DNA of 64,000 nt from Gaiellales bacterium (GTDB lineage Bacteria > Actinomycetota > Thermoleophilia > RBG-16-64-13), in NCBI GenBank assembly GCA_012719395.1, contig JAAYAL010000077.1:1-64000 (forward strand), in the 5' to 3' direction. How positions within the stretch are numbered: position 1 is the stretch's first letter; every line of letters begins with the position of its first letter. Position numbers and translations under genes: made by a program. Below are positions 52,804 through 61,979 of this stretch, piece after piece. The notes under the pieces are model-generated. The model saw nothing but the letters and a program-made list of their open reading frames with translations. It searched no databases and was not told the DNA's origin.

Positions 52804-54776
52804 CCCGCCCTCCTCGCCGCCATGTCGAACAGCACCCTCTCTGTCTCCACGTCGAGCCCCAGGGTCACGCGCTTGGCCTCGATAGCGGCCGACGCCCGCT
52901 CCAGGATGTCCTGCCAGGCGGAGATGAACTCCAGTTGCCCGCCGTAGGCCTCCTCCCAGCCGGCAGCGAGGAGGTGGGTGACCTCAGCGGATGCCCCCAC
53001 CGGCGAGGAGACCCCTCCGAAGATCACGTGCACACCGCTGCCGGCGAAGTAGGTGGCAATGGCCACCGCCTTCTCACAGTAGTACTCAGGCGAGATGCCC
53101 ACGGCGGGAAGATGGCTGATGTCGTCTCCCAAGCCGCCCGTCCGCACCATGTCTGACAGCAGGGTGAGGATGCGGGAATTGTCAACGCAACTGCCCATGT
53201 GCAGCACGGGGGGCATGCCCACCGTCTCGCACACCTCGGCCAGCCCGGGACCGGCCTGCGCAAACACCTCCGGCCGTAAGAAACCGTGTTTGCCGGCAGC
53301 ATGCGCGGCGCACCCCGTGACCACCACCAGCACATCGCTCCGTATCAGCCCGGCCACCAGCCGCACAATCCCCTCATCCTGAGTGGTACGGGCGTTGTTA
53401 CATCCCACGATGGCGGCGACCCCGCGGATGCGTCCATTCACGATGTTGGCGTTCAGCGGACGCAACCCCTCGCGGAAGCGGCCTCCCAACATGCGGCGGA
53501 TGTACTCGTGGGAGAACCCGGCCACCACCGGTTCCTTGTGCGAGGGAATGTGAACGGCGCCCCGGCTGGCGTAGTTGGTGATGGCGGCCCGGACCAAGGC
53601 GCGGGCGGTCTCCCCGGCTTCCTTCTCCCGGAACTCCACGTGTTCCACGCCCTCCATGCGCGCTTTGGCCGAGGTTGTGACCAGCCTGGTGTGGAAGCGC
53701 CGGGCAATGTCGGCCAAACCCTGGAAGAAGCACTGCACGTCCACCACCATGAGTTCCACCGCCCCCGTCAGGAGCGCCAGTTCCTGATGCAGCATGTTCC
53801 CAGCCGGGGGGACACCCCGACGCATCCAGACCTCATTGGCGGTGCAGCAGATACCGGCCAGGTTGATACCGGCGGCCCCCACCGCCCGCGCCGCCGCTAC
53901 AGCTTCCGGTTCCTGCGCCGCATCAACTATCTGCTCCGACAGCGTGGGCTCATGGCCGTGGATGATGATGTTGATCTCGTCGGCGCGCAGCACTCCCAGG
54001 TTGGCTTCGGAGACCAGTGGCTGAGGGGTGCCGAAAAGGACGTCCGAGATATCAGTGGCCAACATGGAACCACCCCAGCCATCAGCCAGGCACATGCGTA
54101 CCGCCTGTTCCAGCAGGTGGGCGGGGTCTTGGTCCACCCCGGCGTGGGTGCGATGCATGGCTTCCACCACTTCGCGGTCAAATCCCCGCGGCACCACACC
54201 CGCCTTCTGCCACAACTCCCGGCGCCGAGCCGGAGCGCGGCCCACCAGCGTCTGCGTCCCCTCCTGCCGGCCGAATTCGTGCAGAGCCGCCAGTGCCACC
54301 TGCTCGGCCACTTCCGCATTGCCCAAGCCCTCATGAGCCACGCCCAGCTCCGCCGCCACGCGGCGCAGCTTCTCCGGGTCCTTGATCCGGTAGTCCGCCA
54401 GTTGCCCGCGACCCAGCGCCAGCAGGGTGAGAGCCAGACCCCGTCCGTGATCGGCGTGAGCCGACGCGCCGCCGGCGCAGGAGCGCAGGAAGTTGCGCGC
54501 CGCCACCGTGGCCAGGCTGGCGCCGCACACTCCCTGCTTGCTTTCAGCCTCGGGGCCGGCGAAGCGGCAGGGCCCCATGAAGCAAATGCGGCAGCAGGCG
54601 CCGCCGGCCCCAATAGGACAGGGCCGGGAGGCGGCGGCCCGGGAGAACATGGTGCCGGCCCCCAACTCCTGGGCGCGCTCCAGCATCTCCTGAGCCGCCG
54701 GATCAATGCTCCCGGGGCCGCATGGCTCCCGGTCGGCGGCTTCCAGCGGCCGACCGGCATCCACCCCGTGGGTCAC
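52800..54776 (-). CDS. cooS: anaerobic Ni-Fe carbon monoxide dehydrogenase catalytic subunit
   Basis: Interconverts CO2 and CO and feeds CO to acetyl-CoA synthase. The 658-residue protein has the N-terminal cluster ligands CPIGAGGACCRICFMGPCRF and the C-cluster residues in GICCTANEVWMRRGVP, VVDVQCFFQGL, VGCNNARTTQDE, GCAAHAAGKHGFL and HMGSCVDNSRI. The catalytic His/Lys helix and nickel ligands are intact as far as can be seen. It overlaps both acsD and acsB by four bases. Confidence 0.95.
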   Translation of the reverse strand: MTHGVDAGRPLEAADREPCGPGSIDPAAQEMLERAQELGAGTMFSRAAASRPCPIGAGGACCRICFMGPCRFAGPEAESKQGVCGASLATVAARNFLRSCAGGASAHADHGRGLALTLLALGRGQLADYRIKDPEKLRRVAAELGVAHEGLGNAEVAEQVALAALHEFGRQEGTQTLVGRAPARRRELWQKAGVVPRGFDREVVEAMHRTHAGVDQDPAHLLEQAVRMCLADGWGGSMLATDISDVLFGTPQPLVSEANLGVLRADEINIIIHGHEPTLSEQIVDAAQEPEAVAAARAVGAAGINLAGICCTANEVWMRRGVPPAGNMLHQELALLTGAVELMVVDVQCFFQGLADIARRFHTRLVTTSAKARMEGVEHVEFREKEAGETARALVRAAITNYASRGAVHIPSHKEPVVAGFSHEYIRRMLGGRFREGLRPLNANIVNGRIRGVAAIVGCNNARTTQDEGIVRLVAGLIRSDVLVVVTGCAAHAAGKHGFLRPEVFAQAGPGLAEVCETVGMPPVLHMGSCVDNSRILTLLSDMVRTGGLGDDISHLPAVGISPEYYCEKAVAIATYFAGSGVHVIFGGVSSPVGASAEVTHLLAAGWEEAYGGQLEFISAWQDILERASAAIEAKRVTLGLDVETERVLFDMAARRAG

Positions 54777-55705
54777 GTCCGGCTAAGGCTGTCGAAGGCC
54801 GTGCGCAGCAGCTGGACGGACCGCGGGTGACGAAGCGCTAGGATATCCGCCCCCGCCAAGGCGAGGGTCAAGCCCGTGACGGCTTCCCATAGCACACCGC
54901 GTGTCAAGCGATCGCCCGCGCCGGGAAGCTCCGCTTCCCCGGCGCGGCTCTCCTTGGTCTTCCAGCTCTCCCCGCCCACCAGAGCGATGATAGGGACCTG
55001 CATCTTCTGATCATTCTGCGTGAGTGCCGCCAGCCGGATACGCTCGAAGACCGTGTACGAGTATTCCAGGCCGTAGCCCAATGCACCGGTGGTGGGATCC
55101 ATGATGATGGCGGATTCCTCCAGCCCCAGCCTGCTCAGCAGTACGTTGAGCTGTTTGGCCAGATTCACATCGATAGGGGACGAGGCGATCACGCCCTGCC
55201 CGTAGCCCAACGCCGCGGCACCCAGCGCCCGATGGTTGACCTCCTCTGCCATACCCAGGAAGCAGTGTTTCCCGGAAAGCGCAGCCGCCACGGCCTTGCC
55301 CACCTCGGCATCGCGCTCCGGCTCCCCCGGTCCCAGAATGACCGCCGGAATGCCGGTAGCCTCCACCACTGCCGCCGCCACACCCGCCGTCTCTGCCGTC
55401 GCCTTGGCGTCACCCTTTGCTCCGCCACCCATCAAGCGGAGCACCAGCATCTCGGCCCCCAGTGTCACGGCCTTCTCGGCCCACGCCACAGGATCATGCC
55501 AGACAGCGCCGTAGATGTCGGCCAGCGGTTGCGGCCAGTCTTCCGGAGCCGTGTCCCACACCTCAAGGGCCATGCGCGGCAGGAAGGGAACCTCTCCCTC
55601 GAACCTGTGGAAGGCGAGAGCAGTCTGGCCACCCACCGGCAACCCACCTATGTCAACCCGCGCGATGCGACCCTTTGCCGGCTCGCTCAGGGACGAAAGC
55701 ACCAC
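54773..55705 (-). CDS. acsD: corrinoid iron-sulfur protein, small (delta) subunit
   Basis: Partner of AcsC in the methyl-carrying protein. The 310-residue TIM barrel begins with DIGGLPVGGQTALAFHRFEG and shows AVILGPGEPERD, IIMDPTTGALGYGLEYSYTV and MQVPIIALVGGESWKTKE, all typical AcsD/CdhD stretches. GTG start behind GGAGGAGG. It overlaps the cooS start by four bases and is separated from folD by 75 bases. Confidence 0.94.
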   Translation of the reverse strand: MVLSSLSEPAKGRIARVDIGGLPVGGQTALAFHRFEGEVPFLPRMALEVWDTAPEDWPQPLADIYGAVWHDPVAWAEKAVTLGAEMLVLRLMGGGAKGDAKATAETAGVAAAVVEATGIPAVILGPGEPERDAEVGKAVAAALSGKHCFLGMAEEVNHRALGAAALGYGQGVIASSPIDVNLAKQLNVLLSRLGLEESAIIMDPTTGALGYGLEYSYTVFERIRLAALTQNDQKMQVPIIALVGGESWKTKESRAGEAELPGAGDRLTRGVLWEAVTGLTLALAGADILALRHPRSVQLLRTAFDSLSRT

Positions 55706-55780
55706 TTGCTCACCCTCCTCCGGACGCCCCCAGGCACCGAAACCTCTCGAGGAACACCCTGTCCTATTCTCCCAGATTCT

Positions 55781-56761
55781 CTATCGCGTCATCTCCGCCG
55801 CGGCCACGGCATTGCGCGCCAGCATCACGTTGGTCACTGCTCCCACTCCGCCCGGCACCGGAGTGAGGGCACCGGCCACCTCGGCCACCTCGGCGAAGGC
55901 CACGTCGCCCACCGTGACCCTCCTACTCCCATCCAAGAGCCCGCCACACGCCGGGCAGACCTGCGTCACATCCGCGGGCTCCGCGACCAAACCGGGGACC
56001 CTGCGGCCGCAACCGGCGCATTCCACCACCTCGTTGATTCCCACATCTATCACCGTCGCGCCCGGTTTCACGTGCTCGGCCCGGATGAGTTCTGCCACCC
56101 CTATGGCCGCCACCAGGTAGTCGGCTTCGCGGCATATCTCCACCAGCACTCCCGCGCGCGCGCTGTGCGAATGGCAGACCGTCAGGGTGGCATGCCGGTT
56201 CAACACCATGGCCGCCAGCGGTCGGCCCACCGACGGCGAGCGCCCCACGATCACCACGTGCGCCCCGGCAAAGCCCTCCGCCGCCGGGACGCCCTGCTCC
56301 GCCAGGCGGCGCTCCATCAGTTCCAGGCAGGCGGCGGGCGTGGCCGGAGGCCAGGCCCGCCGCCCTCCGAACAGGCGTCCCAGATTTGCCGGATTGAGGC
56401 AGTCGATATCCTTGTGGGGCAAGATGCGCTCCGCCAGTGACGCCTCCTCCAAGTGGGGAGGGAGGGGACGCAGCAGCAGGATGCCCGACACCCCTTCGTC
56501 CACGTTCAGCGACTGCAAGGCCTCCTCCACCTCCTCCCTGCCGGCCGTGGAGGGAAGATCAACCGCCCGGGAACGCAGACCCAGGCCGGAGCAAGTCTTC
56601 GCCACCGCGCCTCGGTACATGCGTGCACCGAAGTCGTCGCCCACCCGCAAGGTTCCGATACCGGCGGAACCGCCGGCCGCGTTCAAGGCACCCACACGCT
56701 CCCGCAGAAGCCGCCGCAGCTCCTCCGCCACTCTGCGCCCATCGATGATCTGTGCGGTCAT
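55781..56761 (-). CDS. folD: FolD-like methylene-THF dehydrogenase with lost cyclohydrolase residues and a zinc-ribbon insertion
   Basis: NAD(P)-dependent methylene-THF dehydrogenase of the methyl branch. Typical FolD elements are ILPHKDIDCLNPANLGRL, VVIVGRSPSVGRP and the C-terminal TPVPGGVGAVT. The protein has 326 residues rather than the usual 280-300. Two differences stand out. In canonical FolD a Lys (Tyr-X3-Lys) and a Gln (LVQLPLP) carry out cyclohydrolase chemistry; here they are Val53 (after Tyr49) and Leu97, while Asp120 remains. Second, after VIDVGIN (237-243) about 35 residues are inserted with two CxxC pairs, Cys248/251 and Cys269/272, before VGDVAF. A separate cyclohydrolase gene, fchA, lies directly upstream. 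Confidence 0.92.
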   Translation of the reverse strand: MTAQIIDGRRVAEELRRLLRERVGALNAAGGSAGIGTLRVGDDFGARMYRGAVAKTCSGLGLRSRAVDLPSTAGREEVEEALQSLNVDEGVSGILLLRPLPPHLEEASLAERILPHKDIDCLNPANLGRLFGGRRAWPPATPAACLELMERRLAEQGVPAAEGFAGAHVVIVGRSPSVGRPLAAMVLNRHATLTVCHSHSARAGVLVEICREADYLVAAIGVAELIRAEHVKPGATVIDVGINEVVECAGCGRRVPGLVAEPADVTQVCPACGGLLDGSRRVTVGDVAFAEVAEVAGALTPVPGGVGAVTNVMLARNAVAAAEMTR

Positions 56762-56794
56762 TTCGCCGCCTCCTACTCTTACCGTCGGCCCTGC

Positions 56795-57445
56795 TCAGAG
56801 ACGCGACATGGTGTGGGCCAAGGCTTTCTCACGTAGACCCGCCGCCCGCTGCACCAGACCGTCCGCTTCCGCCTTGGCCTGCGCGGCGAAATCGCGGTCC
56901 TTCAAGTAACCCACATTGATATCCACATTGAGCGCTGCCCCCCGAGCGGCGGCTTCGGCCAAGACGGCGCCCACCCCTGCATCGCTCACGGCAGACGCGT
57001 TGCCGATCTCCGCCGCGATGACGCTGAGCTCACACACCACTACCGCCCGCCGGCAGATCCGCAGCGGTGTCTCGGTGGCCGCGACCAGAGCCTGCTGCAT
57101 GGCGCCCTCTCTTGCCATCCGCTGCTCCTCCTCGGCCTTGGGCATCTTCGCGGCCTGGGAGAAGGCGTCATAGGCCTCAGCATCGCGCTGCACAAGCTCC
57201 TGCAACTCCCCCCTGGCCTCATCCGCCCGCGCGCGCAGTTCCATGGCTTGCTGGTGCGCCTCCGCGTACTTGGGCGATCCCACGGTCAGGCTGGCCACCA
57301 TGCTCACCAGTGCCGCCCCGATAGCGGCACCCAGTGCCGACGCGCTACCCCCACCAGGCGTGGGCGCGGAGCCGGCCAGGAGGTCCAGGAACTCGCGTAG
57401 CGGCCTCTCCAAGAACTGGGGTGCTTCAGGAGACTGGTTCGACAC
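56795..57445 (-). CDS. fchA: methenyl-THF cyclohydrolase / formimino-THF cyclodeaminase family
   Basis: Helical enzyme that hydrolyses methenyl-THF to formyl-THF in clostridial one-carbon metabolism. The 216-residue protein has the family opening REFLDLLAGSAPTPGGGSASAL and the later VVVCELSVIAAEIGNASAVSDAGVGA and LNVDINVGYLKD. GTG 57445 is chosen because GGAGGG lies seven bases upstream; a longer frame (to 57490) starts inside cooC. It overlaps the 3' end of cooC by 20 bases and precedes folD, whose own cyclohydrolase residues are missing. Confidence 0.93.
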   Translation of the reverse strand: MSNQSPEAPQFLERPLREFLDLLAGSAPTPGGGSASALGAAIGAALVSMVASLTVGSPKYAEAHQQAMELRARADEARGELQELVQRDAEAYDAFSQAAKMPKAEEEQRMAREGAMQQALVAATETPLRICRRAVVVCELSVIAAEIGNASAVSDAGVGAVLAEAAARGAALNVDINVGYLKDRDFAAQAKAEADGLVQRAAGLREKALAHTMSRL

Positions 57446-58346
57446 TGCTGATCCCTCCATGGGCATGCTCCTCTGTCGACAGATACGCATCCACCAGGCG
57501 ACGCACCGCCTTCAGCGCCGGGCTATCGCCCGCCAGGGCAAACACGGTCTGTCCCTCCGCGTCTCCCACCACCAGCGTCTCATCATAGGGTATGGAGGCC
57601 AAGACCACCGGGGACAAAGCTGCCGACGCACCCCCAACCACATCGCCGACGGCCTCTTCCCCGCTGCCCGCGGCCGCGGGCAGCGGGCGCGCTCCGTTGG
57701 TGACACAAATGGCCCGCCGGGGAAGCACGTCCACCTCTCGCGCCAGTTCCAGGATCCTGCCCGCCGCCTGGCGGGCCCGCCGAGAGCCGTCGTCCAGCAC
57801 GAAAAGCACATCCACGGTGCGGCACAGACGGCGGCTGAGGTGCTCCAAACCCGCCTCGTTGTCCACCACGACGCATTGGTACCCCGCCGCCACGGACTGC
57901 AGGTACTCGCGCAGGAGACTGTTGGCGTAACAGTAGCAGCCTGGTCCCTCCGGCCGCCCCATGACCAGCAGGTCCATGCCCTGCCCCTCAGCCACCGCCT
58001 CCTGCATGCGGTACTCCACCCAGCTCCGAGCATCCCACCCCGCCGGACGCTCCCTTTCCGCTTGGGGCCCGCTGAAGGTCCGCTCGCGCAGAGCCCCCAC
58101 CGTCAACTGCGCCTCCAACCCCAAGAGTTGGCCCAGGTTGCTGTTGGGATCGGCGTCGACGGCAAGGACGGGAGCCACACCACATTCGAGCAGCGCCCGC
58201 ACCAAGAGAGCCGCAAATGTGGTCTTCCCCACGCCGCCCTTGCCGGCCACCGCCAGCGTCATCCCCGCATGCAGGCCGTCGTGAGCCTTGGGTGGAAGGG
58301 CAGGATGCGCCCCGGTCTCCCTTTCGCCCGTGCGGGATGGGTTCAT
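57426..58346 (-). CDS. cooC: CODH nickel-insertion/maturation ATPase CooC
   Basis: MinD/ParA-type ATPase that helps load nickel into CODH or ACS. The 306-residue protein has a deviant P-loop VAGKGGVGKTTFAALL, the LAVDADPNSNLG switch region and the CooC-type Cys pair in PEGPGCYCYANSLLRE, used for metal binding and dimerisation. VVDNEAGLEHLSRRL is the Walker-B-like region. ATG 58346 overlaps the acsV stop by four bases (ATGA); a longer open frame continues into acsV and is not used. Confidence 0.94.
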   Translation of the reverse strand: MNPSRTGERETGAHPALPPKAHDGLHAGMTLAVAGKGGVGKTTFAALLVRALLECGVAPVLAVDADPNSNLGQLLGLEAQLTVGALRERTFSGPQAERERPAGWDARSWVEYRMQEAVAEGQGMDLLVMGRPEGPGCYCYANSLLREYLQSVAAGYQCVVVDNEAGLEHLSRRLCRTVDVLFVLDDGSRRARQAAGRILELAREVDVLPRRAICVTNGARPLPAAAGSGEEAVGDVVGGASAALSPVVLASIPYDETLVVGDAEGQTVFALAGDSPALKAVRRLVDAYLSTEEHAHGGISSVEPVS

Positions 58347-60310
58347 CGACCACCTCTCGCCTGGGAAAGCCGGGCGAGAGTGCGCTCCATCTCCGGGAAG
58401 AGCGTCATATCGGTGTGCGGCAGGAAGTTGGCCGCCATGTAGTGGTCCACGAAACGAGAGTTGTCGCTCAGTTCCACGTTGGTCATCATGAGCGCCACCT
58501 GGTGGGCGGCCTTCAGCATGTCGATGGAGAAGGAGCCCAGCGCGGCCCCCAGCAGCGACCCATTGCCCACAAAGAAGAAGCGCTCCCGAGGCAACTCGGG
58601 GAACAGGCCCAGCGCGATAGCCTGCTCCAAGCGCAGATAACGACCGAAGCCACCGGCGATGTAGATCTGTTCCAGATCGTTCCACGACAGCGCCACGCTA
58701 TCCAGCAGGGTCTGCACTCCGGCAAAGATGGCCGCCTTGGCCCGCACCACGTTGTCAACGTCTGTTTCGTTGATCACGATGTCCTGGCCGGTGCCGGAAA
58801 GCGCCGCTTCCACCAGCACGAACTCAGCCGCACCGCCTTCCCGGCGCAGCCGGGGTGTGCTCACATCAGGGTTGAGGCGGCCGTTCTGCAAGAGCAACCC
58901 CGTGCGCAGCATCTCCGCCACGCAATCTATAATGCCTGAGCCACAGATGCCCACCGGCGGCCGATCCTGCACCGTCATGAGAGAAGGCTCGAAGGTCAGA
59001 GGGTCGATACGCACGGTCTCGATGGCCCCCGCCGTGGCCCGCATGCCGTGACGCAGGCCTCCGCCCTCAAACGCCGGCCCGGCTGAACACGAGGCCGCCA
59101 ACAGCCACTCGCGGTTGCCAACCACGGCCTCGCCGTTAGTGCCTATGTCCAGATACAGGGTGATCTTCTCCGTCTCCGACATCCCTGAGCCTACGATTCC
59201 CGAGACGATGTCCCCTCCCACGTAGCTGGCCACGGTGGGAAAGGTGTAGACATGCACGTGACGCCCCACCTGGATGCCGTCACCCAGGTTCACAGCCCGC
59301 ACCGGGGGGATGAAGTCGGCGGGAGGCACGTAGGGCTGCAGGCGCAGGTACTTGGGATCGATGCCCACCAGCAGGCACGTCATGGTGGTGTTCCCGGCGG
59401 CCATGATATGGCTGATCCTGGTCCGGTCGATGCCCGCCTGCTCCACCAGTTCCCCCAAGACGCCGTTGATGGTGTCCACCACCGCCTGCTGCAACTGCTC
59501 GCGCCGTTGGACGCCCTGGGAAAAGACGATGCGACTGATGACATCCTCGCCGTATTTGATCTGCTGGTTGTAGGCGGAGACCTCGGCAATGACCTGGTGT
59601 GCGTTGAGATCCAGCAACTGTCCCCACACGGTGGTGGTGCCGATATCCAGGGCCAAGGCATACGCCTTGTCCGTGTGCCTGCCCGACTCCACGTTGATCA
59701 CCTTGTAGCCATAGGGAGTGTTGACCACGGTGGCCGTGACCACCCAGTCCTCGTGGCGCAGCACGGCAGGCATGTTGCGGATCCAGATGGAATCGACCGA
59801 GACCCCGGTGAGGCCGTACTGGCTTTCCAAGCCTTTCTTGAAGCGCGCCAAATCGTTGAGGTTGTCCCCGGCGCACGGCGGGCAGAGCTCCATGCAGAAC
59901 AGCTTGACAACCGCGACCCGCCCTCCCCCGAAGGAGAGGTCCTCCAAACGGCGACTGGCCATGAGCGCCTCGCCCGTGACGGCTACGGTATCGCTGAGCC
60001 GGCATTCACCCAAGCGCGACGCCTCAGGGATCTCCACCTCCACATCGGACAGCACGCGCGTGCGGCAAGCCAGGCGCCACCCCTGGGCCCATTCCTCCCG
60101 GGTGAGGGCGGCGGTGGGCTCGGAATCCACCTCCCCCGCCAGAACCTTGATACGGCAGCGGCCGCAGACGGCGGATCCTCCGCACGGCGCCACAATGTCC
60201 ACCCCGGCCTCCAAGGCCGCCCGCAGCACAGTCTCTCCGTGGGCCACCGGGCCCACCTCCCTGGAGCCCGGCTGAATGACGATGGTATGCACTGCCTTCT
60301 CCGCCGCCAT
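58343..60310 (-). CDS. acsV: reductive activator of the corrinoid iron-sulfur protein (ASKHA ATPase)
   Basis: Restores inactive Co(II) corrinoid protein to Co(I) with ATP and a low-potential electron. The 655-residue protein has an N-terminal 2Fe-2S domain (CGGSAVCGRCRIKV, then WRLACRTRV), a middle domain and a C-terminal ASKHA domain with ALDIGTTTVWGQLL and LYLDIGTNGEAVVG as phosphate-binding loops and GICGSGIIDCVAEM. It matches the RACo/RamA-like family in length and layout. It is flanked by fhs and cooC and overlaps both. Confidence 0.92.
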   Translation of the reverse strand: MAAEKAVHTIVIQPGSREVGPVAHGETVLRAALEAGVDIVAPCGGSAVCGRCRIKVLAGEVDSEPTAALTREEWAQGWRLACRTRVLSDVEVEIPEASRLGECRLSDTVAVTGEALMASRRLEDLSFGGGRVAVVKLFCMELCPPCAGDNLNDLARFKKGLESQYGLTGVSVDSIWIRNMPAVLRHEDWVVTATVVNTPYGYKVINVESGRHTDKAYALALDIGTTTVWGQLLDLNAHQVIAEVSAYNQQIKYGEDVISRIVFSQGVQRREQLQQAVVDTINGVLGELVEQAGIDRTRISHIMAAGNTTMTCLLVGIDPKYLRLQPYVPPADFIPPVRAVNLGDGIQVGRHVHVYTFPTVASYVGGDIVSGIVGSGMSETEKITLYLDIGTNGEAVVGNREWLLAASCSAGPAFEGGGLRHGMRATAGAIETVRIDPLTFEPSLMTVQDRPPVGICGSGIIDCVAEMLRTGLLLQNGRLNPDVSTPRLRREGGAAEFVLVEAALSGTGQDIVINETDVDNVVRAKAAIFAGVQTLLDSVALSWNDLEQIYIAGGFGRYLRLEQAIALGLFPELPRERFFFVGNGSLLGAALGSFSIDMLKAAHQVALMMTNVELSDNSRFVDHYMAANFLPHTDMTLFPEMERTLARLSQARGGR

Positions 60311-61974
60311 CAGAACAGACCCACTATCTCTCCGTTCACCAGATCTATGCGCGCGGCACCCGGCCGCTTGGGCAGGCCGGGCATGGTCGTCATCTTCCCA
60401 CAGACCGGAACCACCATGCCTGCTCCCGCCGAGAGCCGTGCCTCCCTCACCACCAGGCGCCAGCCCTTGGGTCGGCCACGCAGCATGGCGTCATCTGAGA
60501 GAGAGGCCTGCGTCTTCGCCATGCAGACGGGCAGGCCACCGTAGCCGTGCGCGCTGAATCGATCCAGCGCCCGCTCCGCCCGAGAGTAGAAATCCACGCC
60601 GTCGGCCCCGTATATCTTGGTGGATATCAGCTCTATCTTCTCTTTCAGCCCCAGGTCCAGTTCGTAGAGGGGGCTGAGACGGGAGGGGCCCGCCTCGGCA
60701 CAGCAGCGCACCACCTCCGATGCCAGGTCTACGGCGCCTTCCCCCCCCCGCGACCACACGTGACACCGCACTACCGGCAGCCGCCACGCGGCCACCTCCC
60801 GCTCCACCAGCTGCAGCTCCTCCTCCGTATCGCCGGAAAAGACGTTCAGAGCCACCACAACCGGCATACCGAAAAGGGCCATGTTCTCGCAGTGCTTCTG
60901 CAGGTTGGCCATCCCGCGGCCCACCGCCGCCGCATCCGGCTCACCCAGTTCGGGCAGCGGCACGCCTCCGTGCATCTTCAGCGCCCGCACCGTGGCCACC
61001 ATCACCACGCACGCGGGGACCAGGTCGGCGTAGCGGCATTTGATGTCGAAGAACTTCTCCGCTCCCAGATCCGCCCCGAAGCCGGCCTCGGTCACACAGT
61101 AGTCCGCAAGCTTCAGCCCCATCTTGGTGGCCTGTATCGAGTTGCAGCCGTGGGCGATGTTGGCAAACGGCCCGCCGTGGATGATGGCCGGCGTGTTCTC
61201 CACCGTCTGCACCAGATTGGGCATGATGGCGTGCTTCAGCAGCGCCGCCATGGCGCCGGACGCCCGGATGTCCTTGGCCGTCACCGGCTTCCCAAAACGG
61301 CTCCAGCCCAGGAAGACGCGGTCCAGCCGGGCTTTGAGGTCCGACAGGTTGGTGGCCAAACACAGGATGGCCATGACCTCGGAGGCGGCGGTTATGTCGA
61401 AACGGGTCACACGCTCGACGCCCTCCCCCTTCTGGCCGATGGTCACAACGCGCAGCGAACGGTCATTCATGTCCATAACACGCGGCCAGGCGATGAGGTC
61501 CGGCTCCACCTCCAGCTCGTTACCCTGAAAGAGATGGTTGTCCAGCATGGCGGAGCACAGGTTGTGGGCCGCCGTGACAGCGTGGAGGTCTCCAGTGAAG
61601 TGAAGGTTGATGTCCTCCATGGGCACCACCTGTGAGTAGCCGCCGCCGGCTGCTCCGCCCTTAATGCCGAAGGCCGGGCCCAGCGACGGTTCGCGCAGCG
61701 TGGTCACCACCCGCTTCCCCAAGCGGGCCAGCCCCATGGACAAGCCAATGTTGATGGTGGTCTTTCCCTCGCCGGCCGGAGTAGGGGTGATCGCGGTGCA
61801 CAGGATGAGCTTGCCGCAGGGTTGGCCGCGCCGCGACTCCAACACCTCGAGGTGCACCTTGGCCTTGTCGTGGCCATAGAGATCGATCTCCCCCTCAGCC
61901 AAGCCCAGCTGCGCCGCTATCTCCGTGACCGGCAGGAGCGATGCCGCCTGTGCGATCTCCAGATCAGTCTTCAC
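60310..61974 (-). CDS. fhs: formate--tetrahydrofolate ligase
   Basis: ATP-dependent activation of formate, the first THF-bound step of the methyl branch. The 554-residue protein has the P-loop ITPTPAGEGKTTINIGL, LREPSLGPAFGIKGGAAGGGYSQV and FTGDLHAVTAAHNL, all classical Fhs signatures, and ends close to the usual length. Its stop overlaps the acsV start by one base. Because the neighbouring formate-dehydrogenase-like subunit lacks FDH residues, formate may come from another source in this organism. Confidence 0.97.
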   Translation of the reverse strand: MKTDLEIAQAASLLPVTEIAAQLGLAEGEIDLYGHDKAKVHLEVLESRRGQPCGKLILCTAITPTPAGEGKTTINIGLSMGLARLGKRVVTTLREPSLGPAFGIKGGAAGGGYSQVVPMEDINLHFTGDLHAVTAAHNLCSAMLDNHLFQGNELEVEPDLIAWPRVMDMNDRSLRVVTIGQKGEGVERVTRFDITAASEVMAILCLATNLSDLKARLDRVFLGWSRFGKPVTAKDIRASGAMAALLKHAIMPNLVQTVENTPAIIHGGPFANIAHGCNSIQATKMGLKLADYCVTEAGFGADLGAEKFFDIKCRYADLVPACVVMVATVRALKMHGGVPLPELGEPDAAAVGRGMANLQKHCENMALFGMPVVVALNVFSGDTEEELQLVEREVAAWRLPVVRCHVWSRGGEGAVDLASEVVRCCAEAGPSRLSPLYELDLGLKEKIELISTKIYGADGVDFYSRAERALDRFSAHGYGGLPVCMAKTQASLSDDAMLRGRPKGWRLVVREARLSAGAGMVVPVCGKMTTMPGLPKRPGAARIDLVNGEIVGLF

Positions 61975-61979
61975 GCGCG

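Noticed and set aside
50482-52947. 821-codon open frame antisense to acsB
   Set aside because: Same reason: composition artefact opposite an intact acsB.
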